64,000 nt of DNA from contig JAACJM010000094.1 of NCBI GenBank assembly GCA_013368315.1, positions 248,001-312,000 of the forward strand. Direction: 5' to 3'. Below are positions 1 through 10,719 of this stretch, one piece after another. Positions within the stretch are counted from its first letter, which is position 1. The number at the start of each line of letters is the position of its first letter. The notes below the pieces were generated by a model that saw nothing but the letters and a program-made list of their open reading frames with translations, did not search any database and was not told the DNA's origin. The stretch is from Tetrapyrgos nigripes (lineage: Eukaryota; Basidiomycota; Agaricomycetes; Agaricales; Campanellaceae). The translations under genes and the position numbers were made by a program.

Positions 1-1130
1 AAAATCCGCACTTGAGGAGAGGATAACGCGGGAAGAAGGAAAGAAGCGAAGGGAGGTGACGGTAGATTTGTGAGCTTTCGTCGACATGGACGTGGTAGCG
101 GTAGACGTAGACGTAACTACAGAAACAAGCGTCTGTCGATGAGTCGGACCAGGTAGTACTATATCACTCTTCTATCTGCACTACCTGTCATGGAGACGTT
201 GAAGATGATGAGAGGACAAGAGTCGGAAAGACCTCAGACGATGTAGGGTAGAGTGGGACTCTGCCAGGTCGTCGTCGTCGAGTTGACGACCTTTTTGGAT
301 CCGGAAACTTTCTTATCTCCTAGTCTTTGGTGTCTATCTTGAGAGCTGAGAGTAGGCCGACATGATTGTATACGACGGCATGAGTAAGACTGGACGGCGT
401 CAGGCCCAGTGTAAAGTCCAAACGGCCAAACGCGTCAGGAGTATTTGACGTATGTAAGCTTGAGCGGCACGTCGGAGCGCTGAGGTGGCGTGTGATACTT
501 AGAATCCGTGGAAAAGTTTGCTACTCAATTGCGAGCTCGACATAAGTTAACTCGGGCCTCGTAGTAATTAAGAATTCTCCAAAATTTAGAGGCCTTTACC
601 TCAGTCAACCGTGACGACGTCGACGGCTTATCATTCCAGAAACAAAAAAATACAATCATATCTTGATGATACGGAGTGGGTCATTCATGAGAAAGAGGTC
701 AGCACCACTTACTCAGGCCCGGTGAAAAACGACAGGGCGTTTTCCGACGGAATCCGCTTTACTCTGACCTGCACCGATCAGGAAGTCGAAGTCTTGGTCC
801 CTCGACTGGCTGTCAGAAAAGACCAGAAAATTACGAGGCCTCTTAAAGGCCGAGTTAATTTATGTCGACCTCGAAAATTTTACCACGACCTCAAACTCCC
901 ACCCCTTTTCGTTGCCACAGCCGGTCTCTGCCCTTCCCGACAACCGGAATGTCCAGACTCGGTCTGGACGAGATCCGAGGACCGTTGACGTCAATAACCA
1001 CGACGTCATGCTAGCATGTCAAATCGGTCTGCTTAACGCCCTTCTTCCCTCTCACTTTCCACTGATTCTCCCTCCCTTCTGCATAACTTGATTTAGACTA
1101 CGTGAAAGGGCCTCGTAATTTGCCACGCGA
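1..1130. other. gene-poor region, no supported gene
   Basis: I see no recognisable coding sequence here. An open frame at 611-988 (plus) starts only at GTG and has no family features. Sequence composition resembles the degraded repeats further along (3.0-3.8 kb). Confidence 0.5.
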
Positions 1131-1170
1131 AGCGATGGCCCTTTGCCCCAGTTTTACATGCAATTTGCCC

Positions 1171-1292
1171 GATTCTGGATTTACGCAGTAAGACCCTTGG
1201 TCAAAATATTACACGTGATCCGGCAACTTCGGTTCTTCCTCAACCGGCTGTCCGAAAAGGGTAGGTGCGAACTTGGAGATTTTCAAGTCGTC
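1171..1292 (+). repeat. dispersed repeat, copy 1 (inverted copy at 7180-7302)
   Basis: About 120 bp match the reverse complement of 7180-7302 at roughly 90% by eye, for example CAAAATATTACACGTGA and CGGCAACTTCGGTTCTTCC. The second copy is the right flank of the hAT element, so the hAT landed in an older dispersed repeat. The identity of that repeat is unknown. Confidence 0.75.
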
Positions 1293-1390
1293 AGTCGGTC
1301 TCCGTTACAAGGGCGTCTCGTGCTCTACAGTCATATCTACACAGTAGCTAGATATCAAGGGGTCTTCAAAATGATATGACCAGACCGGAC

Positions 1391-1833
1391 GTTCCTTTTT
1401 GGTCATAAGGTCCAGCTTGACCCCCCCCTCCCCCCTCTCCTTCCTAAAATGGTAAGTGATAAGATAAATATTGCTTACAAATCATGAAACCAGATCAATT
1501 TTTCCTCCTGGTTACCTCTCAGGCCCTCTGCTAACCTACAGATGCAGTGGATTAGTGATATATTCTGTGTGACACCTATCATATTGAGGTAGCAAATCAT
1601 TTTCTGACAATGTTTGTGATGTGGCACTGGTGGTGACATCACTGATCGTGGGAATTACATGCCATTTAAAGCTGAGAATGGGCCTGAAAGGTCATTACAC
1701 ATAGCTTTTATGGGTCCTGAGTATGTTTTGTGCACTTTCAGATCCAAATTGCCTCATAAAGTAAGTCTATACACCCTTCAGGTGATGATGTACCTTTTGG
1801 TCATAAGGTCTCTCCAGACCCCCCCTCCCCCCC
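1391..1833. repeat. pair of short direct repeats ending in C-tracts
   Basis: CCTTTTTGGTCATAAGGTCC followed by a run of C and CT occurs at 1391-1440. A close copy (TACCTTTTGGTCATAAGGTC followed by a similar C-run) is at 1791-1833. The 350 bp between them have no gene. They could be ends of an old element or two independent repeat copies. Confidence 0.45.
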
Positions 1834-1880
1834 AAGGTCTGGTCTCGGGTAGACAAATTTAAGACCCCTTGCTAGATATA

Positions 1881-1914
1881 CTAAGGCCTTAAGGACCCTT
1901 AAGTACGAACACTG
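1881..1914. repeat. orphan hAT-like terminal repeat
   Basis: The sequence AAGGCCTTAAGGACCCTT...GAACACTG has the same layout as the right end of the hAT element at 3856-7178 (AAGGCCTTAGGGAGAACACTG). No partner end is nearby, so this looks like a fragment of a related element. Confidence 0.45.
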
Positions 1915-1937
1915 ACTGTTCTATGCATCCCATCAGC

Positions 1938-3175
1938 AAAAAGGCATTTCACCTTTTCCGACCTTTTTGATCCTTTTGGCAACTTTTTTCGGTCCGGACT
2001 TTTGATGACCTTTTTTTACCGGACTTTTCCTAACTTTCTTGTACTTTGCGTGGCTGAGGACTTTTTCGGACTTTTTTGTACTTTTTTTTTGTACTTTTTC
2101 CAAGCTTCAGTCTACATATGTACCCCGTGAATGTGTAGCTAGGGCGTGTAAGCACATCTCTATATCATGGAGATGGCATAAGTGCTTCTCATTTCACCCA
2201 TAGTGCTAGTGCCGGCATCCACTGTCTAAGTTGCGTGCGTATTTTCGTTCGTGCAGTCAGCTACAGTGAGCGAGGGTGGGGAAGCAACGAAATTTTAGAT
2301 CAAGTCCTGTTCAAACTCCGAAGGGCCATGCGTAATACGTGTACCTTTATATATATCACCTCGGTCCTCATATACGTTTCCATCAATCATATCCTCATGA
2401 CGACGCCAACAGCTCTCAACCGAACGTCCTCAACGTCCTCAACTAGTACCTCAACTACCTCAACTACCTCAATGCTGCACTCAAGGCCATCAACAGTACC
2501 CTCAATATCCTCAAATACCTCAATCAATGGAGTCCTCAAAACTTCCTTTACTGTTGTCAACCTCTTGGCGCTCGACTTCAAATGCCACGTCAACGCGTCA
2601 ACGCGTCAACACCCAGCCACCAGCTCTACGACGCACGAATAGTGAAGACTCCCTCTATTCCCAACATTTCCAATAATTGTTACGCTTGCTCGTCATGTCC
2701 GCGTGTTCCAAATCTACAAAAAATGCAAATGAGGATTGGGGGAGGATACAACGATGGATTGGGTGGGGACAATTGCTCCATGGTGAGTACCTTCTGCCTC
2801 TCAGCTACCGGGCCATTCACTCAATCACTCAGACAGGGGTTTAACAGGCAGAGGCTCACGGTACGTTCACTCTTTCTTAATTATGTATGCTTGAGATTTA
2901 TAGCCTTTTTTCATACAGATTTCATCTGCTATGACCGAAGAGTGTAGACGCACAAGTGAGCCGGCCTTAGAGAGAACCACAAGCTACTAGTGTAGAGTAG
3001 CGTAGAACTTTTCATACGTACTTTTATTGAACTTATATGCGTAATTTTATTGAACTTTTAAAAGTACTTTTAAAAGAAACCGGACCTGGCTTTTAAAAGT
3101 TCGGCGATTCGGATAAAAGTCCTCGAAAAGGCCCGAAAAGGCCTGATGCCTTTTTCCTGATGCCTTCACCTCTTT
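1938..3175. repeat. T-rich inverted repeat pair, possible old TIR element
   Basis: The left arm (1938-2100) is full of CCTTTT, GGACTTTT and GTACTTTT. The reverse complement of the right arm (about 3020-3175) shows the same motifs in the same order, starting AAAAAGGCAT. The interior is non-coding and holds a CAACTACCT-type microsatellite (2400-2530) and an ACGCGTCAAC repeat (about 2588-2608). Arms are degenerate, so the ends cannot be fixed. Confidence 0.35.
2400..2530. repeat. CCTCAA/CAACTACCT microsatellite
   Basis: Imperfect 6-9 bp repeats of the type CCTCAACTA run through this stretch. Long open frames here on both strands are by-products of the repeat. Confidence 0.7.
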
Positions 3176-3855
3176 TTATACTCTTGGTATTCATAGCTGA
3201 CCTTTTCCATGGGTGCAAGGGCTTTCTCGAGCTCTCTGAGTGCCTTCGGGTGAATGCCTGATGGGTTTTCGTAGAGCTCATAGAGCTGCTCAAAGTTGCG
3301 CTTCAATTCTGTTGGTCTGTTTCCCCTCACATTGCGCACAGTAGTACATATATGTGGTGATGGGATTAGTTCGGCTTGCTTTCTCCCTTCTCTTCCACTC
3401 GATAATCTCTGTGCACGCGTAACAATTTTTGATTCTTGTCAGTCCGGTCCTGGTGTTTAGAGGGTGTTTAGAGGGAATTCCTCATCATAGCCTTCAAAAT
3501 GGCAGCCGATGCGTGTACGCACTCTTTTCTAGAAAAGGAAAATTGAATGACGCGCTCACAACTAGACTGAAAGTGTGAGTTACATACCTCCTTGTTCATA
3601 CCAGCCTCTTTTTGCGGTACTCGACGCGTCTGTAGCTGTGCGACGCTATCCAGACGTAATATGGACGTGTTCGACGTGTCCCCACGAGCTGCAGGTTGTA
3701 TGAACTTGTATCTGTTAGTATCACTTCCTACTTTATCTTCAAAAGTGTAAAATAACATAGAAATTGACTCTCCATGATGATTTTCTCAAATACATAGAGC
3801 ATTACCGACAGAACTACGGATGAGATCGCAGATGTGAGACTGACTTCGGACGACT

Positions 3856-6800
3856 CAGTGTTCGACTTAAGGCTTAAGGCCAAATTAATTTAAGCCCTTA
3901 ACAAATTAACAATTTAAGGCGTAACTTGTTCAGAAAAATTTTGAAGGCTTAATTAAGACCTAAGTAGAAAGTGACATGTGACTTACTGCTGAGACGCGAC
4001 TGTGAAAATTTTTTACGGCTACCAGTACACGCAAAACATCTCTCATTGCTCTCAAGCATGGCTCGTGGTAAAGGAGAACTATGGGCCTACTACTATGAAG
4101 GCGAGAAGCAGAACAGCAGCCACTTCAAAGCATACTGCCTAGGCTGCATTAAACACCATGCACCCGCACATATAAAAGCAAATGTCAGCCTGGATATTAC
4201 CACTCTCGACGGCGAACAGTCGTTCAAGGAGGGTGCGTAGCTAATCAATACAATGCTATTGTAATACTGATAAAGTTTTAGCATGCGAAAAAGCGGGAAA
4301 CGTTCTAGGAACCAAGTCTGCTATGACAGCTCACCTGATTGGAGGCGAAAGACCCTGTCAACATGCCAGTGAAGCCGCGAAGAAAAAGGCGGGAGAGATT
4401 CGGAAGGCTGAAAAGAAGAAAGGTGTTATGCTTGAAGTAAAGCGGGGCCGAGGGAATGACAGTGGTGGAGAGGAGGGTGACACGGAGGGTGGTGGATCAG
4501 TACCAGCATCCAAAAAACGAAAGGTCATAGACCGTGTCGAGAAGCAGCAGAGCACATTGGATGGAAAAGTCTTCAAGGGAAATAACATACCATTCACGGA
4601 GGAGCAGAAGAAGGCAATACATGCCCAATTTTCTCGAGCATCAGTCTCCGCAAATCTTCCTGACCACTGGGTTGAGGATCCTGAGGTTATTACATTATTT
4701 CTCATGTTTCGGGCTCAAGCGGGCGACGTTCTACCCTCTGCAAAGATGCTAGGCGGAAGATTATTGGATGAAGAACATGAGCGCGTGGAGAAAGAAGTAA
4801 AGAAAGCGGTGAAAGGGAAAGATGTTGTATTGACGTACGTGCATAAGACAATTCTTGTATTCATTTTTCTGAATAATCTCTTGTAGCTGCGATGGAGTGA
4901 AGGATATCTCTAAAAACACCCTTACAGGTGTCAACATATCAGCTCAGTTCCAGGCAAGATCTTGTTTTCGTTTACTTACTGACTTCTAACCCATGTTCCT
5001 CTAGCCTCATCTCATAGATCTTTACAACTCAACCCCAGACAAGAAAGACAAAGACTCGATGTGTGAATCGTTTGAAAAGATGATAGATGCGGCTGAGAAG
5101 GTGTATGGATGTGCAGTCGTAGGGCTGGGCACAGATAACGATGGTGGTAGTAGAGCGGGAAGAGAGTTGCTCGGAAAGCGGCGACCTTGGGTTTTTACAT
5201 TCCCATGTCTAGCTCATCAGGTCAATTCATTTCCCGTGAAAACGCTGCCTATTCAGCTGACCTCTAACTTTAAATTTGAAGGGTCAACTCATTCTTTGTG
5301 ATTACTTCAAGGTCAACGAGAAGGCTCAAGAAACTTCAGAGGAAGCTACTGACCTGGTTGGATGGATCAACAACCACGGCCGCATTCGTGACATTTTTAA
5401 CCAAGTTCAAAGCTCTCAAACCAATAAGATTCTTGCGTACCTCGTTGCTAATCTCACCCGGTGGACAACACACGTAATTTCTTTTCACCGACTCGAGGAA
5501 CTCAAGAAGCCGTTGCGCGTTGCATCATTATCTCATCGAGACAACATCATTGCGGCTCAAGTGGGTGCAGAGAAGAATGCTCGAGAAGTGCAGGAACTGA
5601 CAGCGGTGGCTACACGCCAACTTGATCTCATTGACAATAATCAATTCTGGTCTCAGTTATCAACAGTGGTCGAAGATCTCGAGCCCATTTGCTATGCAAC
5701 TAACATCTGTCAGAGTGACCATGCTGGCCCAGATGTTGTTTTGCTTGCATTCGTTGGAGTATTTCTCCATTTCAAGAATCACTCGGATCGGCATCTCTCA
5801 TTGGAGATGACAAAACGTCTCGAGCGTCGATGGAAAAGCTTCGATCAGAATCTAATGATCGGAGTACTCATACTCAACCCTTACGAACGCCTCGATCGTT
5901 TTGGGCCAAATGCAAATGCAAATGCATTTTCTATCAACGCGCTAATCACCAACGTGAGTCCCAAATTGTACTGCTTCAAAAATACTATTTAGCTGATATA
6001 ACACTCTGAATAATACTCGTAGCTTTACATCAAATATGCCAGCCGTCCTCTCTCTGAATTCCTTGACCCCGATGAGAAAGAAGCCGCTGAGGAGCAGCGT
6101 CGAAAACGTGTACAAGCTGTATTGAGTGCCGTTACGCAATATCTAGCTATGACTGGTCCCTTTACCGAGTGGCCTGGAATACAAGCTGGCTTTGAGGAAA
6201 TACACGTTCGTGTTTTTTTTCCCCCTATCTGCGTCCAATTAACTGATAAACTTTAAGGGCAAAGATCCTATCAAGTTTTGGGAGACAATGTCAACTGATG
6301 GGCGAACGGTCGATCTGGCGAACTTTGCGGTAACACTGTTTTCAATGGTCCTGAATACTGCGGGAAACGAGCGCGACTTCTCCAAAGTAAAGATTGTTAA
6401 GTCTCGATTGCGAAACCGAATGGGGCTGAAGAAACTTAGTAAAAATATCAAGGTACCTTGTACTATATCTTCCCATGCGAGTATATACTGATTCTATTTT
6501 ACTAGATTCGCAATACTATTAAGCAGGGACACTATCGTCAAGGACTGAAAGATCGCCGCAAGCCACGCAAAAATCATGATGAAGAACGCTTAAGTAAACT
6601 TCTCGAAGTTCCAGCTTACGCAGAAGCTATTGAAGAGCCTGATCCAGACCAGAATCATGACTCTGGCAGCTGTCGTTCACAGCTCATAACCAATAGGAAG
6701 CAGTGGAGGCGAGAATTCGTCAAATGGGGTGAAGAAGCCCGGAAGCAGGAGGAGAGTCAGCCAGATGACCTCTCTGATGGAGAAGATGATGAGCTTGACA

Positions 6801-7178
6801 GCGTGAGCAACTTTGTTCCAGCGTTGCCGACTGGCAAACGTACGTGGTTACCTCGTTCACTTGCTTTACTTTTTGGTGGGAAAGTGGTGCAGGAAGAGGT
6901 TGAGTACAGTTTAGATCATCACTTGCGCCGTCGGCAGACTCGTAGACAGGGCTGGAGTGAGGAAGCTTTGTACATGGAGCTTCTGGCGCAAGAGGAGCAG
7001 GATGAGATACCTGACGATGGCGCATTGGAAGGATCTGGGGACGAGTATGGGGGTATTTAAGAAAATTTTATTTTAGACCTTAAAATACTCTTAAAATCAA
7101 ATTAATTCAAGGCTAAGTTAAGTCTTTAAGGCCTAACTTCGCTGAGGGGCCTTAATTAAGGCCTTAGGGAGAACACTG
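3856..7178 (+). mobile_element. complete hAT DNA transposon
   Basis: The left end reads CAGTGTTCGACTTAAGG and the right end reads ...CCTTAGGGAGAACACTG, giving inverted ends CAGTGTTC typical of hAT elements. The element is flanked by a perfect 8-bp duplication GGACGACT at 3848-3855 and 7179-7186, the size expected of the hAT superfamily. Subterminal sequence on both sides is rich in TTAAGG/CCTTAA motifs, likely transposase contact sites. The 3,323-bp body has one spliced transposase gene whose exons I could join without a stop, so this may be a recent and possibly functional copy. Confidence 0.93.
4058..7060 (+). CDS. hAT transposase (BED-like zinc finger, hAT C-terminal dimerisation domain)
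   Basis: The gene begins at the ATG at 4058 (MARGKGELWAYYYEG). Exons by splice signals: 4058-4232, 4282-4834, 4887-4953, 5005-5220, about 5281-5953, 6023-6205, 6258-6452, 6506-7060. The N-terminus has a BED-like zinc finger: AYCLGC in exon 1 and a TAHLIGGERPC pair in exon 2. A K/R-rich linker (KKRKV) could be a nuclear signal. The RNase H-like core shows LTCDGV and LGTDNDG. Exon 7 is a clear hAT dimerisation domain (NTAGNERDFSKVKIVKSR). The third intron appears to use a GC donor (CAG|GCAAGA). The C-terminal 180 residues are an acidic extension. I found no stop or frameshift across the joined exons; the join before 5281 is the least certain. Confidence 0.9.
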
Positions 7179-7179
7179 G

Positions 7180-7302
7180 GACGACTTGAAAATCTACAAG
7201 TCCGCGCCTACCCTTTTTGGACAGCCGGTTGAGGAAGAACCGAAGTTGCCGGGTCACGTGTAATATTTTGACCAGGGGTCTTACTGCGCAAATCCAGATT
7301 CT
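7180..7302 (-). repeat. dispersed repeat, copy 2
   Basis: Inverted copy of 1171-1292, directly against the right end of the hAT element. It is the right half of the repeat that the hAT interrupted. Confidence 0.75.
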
Positions 7303-8700
7303 GACCGCTTCTGACACTGAGGAAGGTCAAAGTGAGCTATATAGTCGGTGAGTGTCCGATGTTGTCAGAAGCAGTCAGAATACAGCAGATACGACGCACG
7401 GTTTACCGGATTGTTCTTGGATAGCGGGTTGCGGATATGGCCAGACTCGGAATGGATCAGAATATCCAGTATATTGCTACTAATGCTTGTACGTATACAA
7501 AAGCTACGAAAAGAATACAACGCACACGAATGGTGTCCCGCCCTAAGAGCATAGCGACCTGTCTTGAGACCAGCAACCAATCAGTAAAGATGTTTGCGCT
7601 ATAGGAGAGCCTACATACCTGTTTTGAAAGCGATTCCCGTCCTTGTGGCAGTTTGAGAATACATGTTAGAGTGCGGACACACTGTCAAATTACGGATGCA
7701 ACGCACCTGACACCTTCTACACCTTCTGAGGATCCCGCCTTTGAAGCTCTCCTCCTAGCTCGCCTACAGCCTTCGTCTGGACGGGAATAGATGAAATAGA
7801 TACGGAAAAAACGAGTACTTAGTTGTCTACAGGGAAAGGGAAGGTTCACATACTGACACCTGCGAGCACCCATCGAGCTAATGGATGCATGAAATCAATC
7901 AAAGATGAGATTGAGAAGGGGATAGACAAATCGCCCATGTATGAAGAGGGTTGTGTAAGATGCACATAGGAAGAAGACGCGATGGTGACAATGGGATTAA
8001 CAACGAACAAGCTGCGTCTATGAAGTGAAGAACAAACCCTACAGTCTAGAACCTGTCGGAGAAGTCGACTTGGGTTGGCACCATGGGCAAGAGAGGAGAT
8101 GGAGTGGAGATGGTGGTGATACGAGAACAAGGAGCTTCTGCGTAGATTCACACACTCAAATAACGAGAAGTCGAAGCCGCGGCTTTACCAGAAGATGGAC
8201 TTTGGATGGACTTTGGGAAGATTTTGGACCCATCAAAGCCAGGTAGAGCGACGTCATAGACGTCGATGGGTGCCTGGAGTGGCTAAGCCAAATGTCTGCT
8301 CGATTCTGACGGATTTCTGAACAGAAATCAGACTCGCCATTGCTGCAAGATCCAGCCAGAAACAGTCGGAATCTGCCAGGAATTTTGACATTTTCTTTGC
8401 ATTTTCTCAGATTTCACACTTGTCGTTTTTCACTGGGACTCAGGCCTTACTCGGGCTGGGAATTAACTCCGTGCGCAAGGCGCATACCCTTCACTGTGTC
8501 CAACAGATTGTCTGGCTGATCCTTTGATTGCATCTGCCAGAAAACAATAACTAGTCAGTGTCATAATGCCTAATGCACAATTGCAACGTCCTCATAAAAC
8601 TATTTCCCCCTTCAACACTCACAAAGCACACAAAGCACACTGGTCTAAACTCGAACCGATGAACGGTCGCCGATCAAAGTCACAAACGATTTGATCGACT
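7303..8700. other. gene-poor region
   Basis: Only short unrelated open frames on both strands, mostly without ATG and without family features. No RNA gene or clear repeat was recognised. Confidence 0.5.
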
Positions 8701-8714
8701 ATTCATCAAACCCA

Positions 8715-8998
8715 TCACTGCTCACCATCTATTCCAGCAATTGCACCCGTTCGAGGGTTTGACTCTCTGGGATTCTTCTGCCGACCGGGTCGCTGTTTAA
8801 AGTACTTATCAGAAGGGACTGTCACGGGCCTATGTTTCAGCAATTGCACCCGCTTGAGGGCCATTAAAGACATCGGTACTTGTGAAGCCTTCAACTCAGT
8901 TGAGTCATTCTTACGAGAGCACTGCTCACCATCTATTTTAGCAATTGCACTCGTTTGAGGGTTTGACTCTCTGGGATTCTTCTGCCGACCGTGACAGC
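8715..8998. repeat. imperfect direct repeat, about 70 bp units
   Basis: A unit containing CTGCTCACCATCTATT, then AGCAATTGCAC, then GGGTTTGACTCTCTGG and TTCTGCCGACCG occurs at about 8718-8788 and again at about 8921-8991. A shorter relative (CAGCAATTGCACCCGCTTGAGGG) sits at 8836-8860. Confidence 0.75.
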
Positions 8999-9210
8999 TT
9001 CTTTCGACATAAGTGGTATTAAAGACAGCCGACCGTAACGGAATTGCAAAGCCTTCTTTCGACATAAGTGGTATTAAAGACAGCCGATCGTAACGGAATT
9101 GCAAAGCCTTCTTTCGCCATAAATGGTATTAAAGACAGCCGACCGTAACGGAATTGCAAAGCCTTCTTTCGATATAAGTGGTATTATAGACATCGGTACT
9201 TGTGAAGCCT
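8999..9210. repeat. 55-bp tandem repeat, about 3.5 copies
   Basis: Units run CTTCTTTCGACATAAGTGG, TATTAAAGACAGCCGACC, GTAACGGAATTGCAAAGC with a 55-bp period and one or two changes per copy. The last unit degenerates into ATCGGTACTTGTGAAGCC, which also occurs at 8872-8890, before the array, so the whole 8.7-9.25 kb block is a nested repeat. Confidence 0.85.
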
Positions 9211-9239
9211 GCACGGCGGTTGGGTCATTCTTACGAGGA

Positions 9240-10240
9240 ATGATCAAAAGAATCTAAGTGTAAGTGTAAGTAGGTCCATGCGAAGAACATTCCATTGTCG
9301 AAAGCCTCAGCATATGAGTCTTTATCAATTTACATTTTTAAAGGGCTTCTGAGTGCGTTACCACTTAGTATGATCTGGATTACGAGGCCGAAGACTGAGG
9401 CTGAATTCTTTATACCCACTTGTGGCTATACGTTATGGTCCCGTTTTTTTCCTGTGCTATTGTTTCCGATTTTTCCGCGGCCCATCCACAGGCGACATGT
9501 CTAGGACTCAGTGTTCATGATCCGTTTGTCCCCTATTATTAAGCTCCTTTTCGCCCGTAACTGTACTTTTCACTCACTGACCATTTTCTCTTCTTTCATC
9601 CTCTTCAGAAGTTCAAAAAGCTACATTTTATTTGTGTTTTTATTTCTTGTATTCTCAACATTTGTGATCAGCCGTGTACTCGCCACGCCTGGATGCTGGC
9701 CCACACCTCTCTCATTGAGTACTAGTTACCAGCTGGCCACCCTGACGTTATTGAAGACACGAAGGCCGAAGGCCTGAGACATACATAGCCAAAAAAATGC
9801 TCGAAAATGATATGCATGCTCACCCCAATTATAGGGCATGGAGGTTAATGAACAATACTTAGGCCACGAAAATACCTTGGGTCTAAGAACCTACACCTGT
9901 TGAGCCATCGTCCACATTCCACTTACACTATCCATCGCGGAAGTATGTAATGACATTCTTCTTGTATATATTATATACTCCATTATAGATAACGAGGAGA
10001 GCTTCGACCGTTGCCGTCAATGTCACTGACATTCCTAACACTGTTCAATATAGCACGGGATTTGAGTATCCGATCTACGCTCGACACACAGCATTGTATA
10101 ATTAACGGACTCGTTCCAGCGTGTGACTATGCTCCGAATAGCATGCAGTCGGCAAATTCCATACTGTGCCGATATGCCGTTCCCTTATTTTGGGGGTCAT
10201 CGTGCCACTCGCAGATTTCCCTCATGTACTTGACAGGGTT
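9240..10240. other. gene-poor region
   Basis: Short frames at 9295-9504, 9511-9777 and 10011-10274 have no recognisable domain or splice structure. I cannot support a gene. Confidence 0.45.
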
Positions 10241-10249
10241 TATCGGACG

Positions 10250-10528
10250 AATTTACCATCCGGCTCAAAGGTAACTATCAGATTTAGGGTTTAAATTTAA
10301 GCTCATTTCGGCGACACTAATTTGATGATTCTGTGCAGCTACTACTGTTAGACAAATGAGTCACGTAGGTGTGTGTTTGCCGAAAGCACGAATTTACCAT
10401 CCGGCTAAAAGTTAACTATCAGATTTAGGGTTTAAATTTAAGCTCGCTCATTCCGGCGACACTAATTTGATGATTCTGTGCAGCTACTACTGTTAGACGA
10501 ATGACTCAAGTAGGAGTGTGTTTGCCGA
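10250..10528. repeat. tandem duplication of about 139 bp
   Basis: The segment starting CGAATTTACCATCCGGCT, containing AGATTTAGGGTTTAAATT and GATTCTGTGCAGCTACTAC, and ending GTGTGTTTGCCGA occurs twice in direct order (about 10250-10387 and 10390-10528), differing at a few positions and a 4-bp insertion. It lies just upstream of the Zn2Cys6 gene and could include its promoter. Confidence 0.85.
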
Positions 10529-10719
10529 TGGTAACTTGAAGAGCTTGTTCTACTTAAATCTCAACGTACGGGTCTATCGGTTCCAAGACATCACCAGCTT
10601 TCTTATGCGAACACAGTCCGAAGAGGCCCGCCATGTACTCATTCACTAGGATCCCAAGGGGAGGCTCGTGTTCAAACTGCAGGTATAATCTTCCGTGTTC
10701 CCCTAACTGTCTGTGAAAT

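Noticed and set aside
9504..9520. CAGTGTTC at 9508 as another hAT end
   Set aside because: No TTAAGG-type subterminal motifs and no inverted partner.
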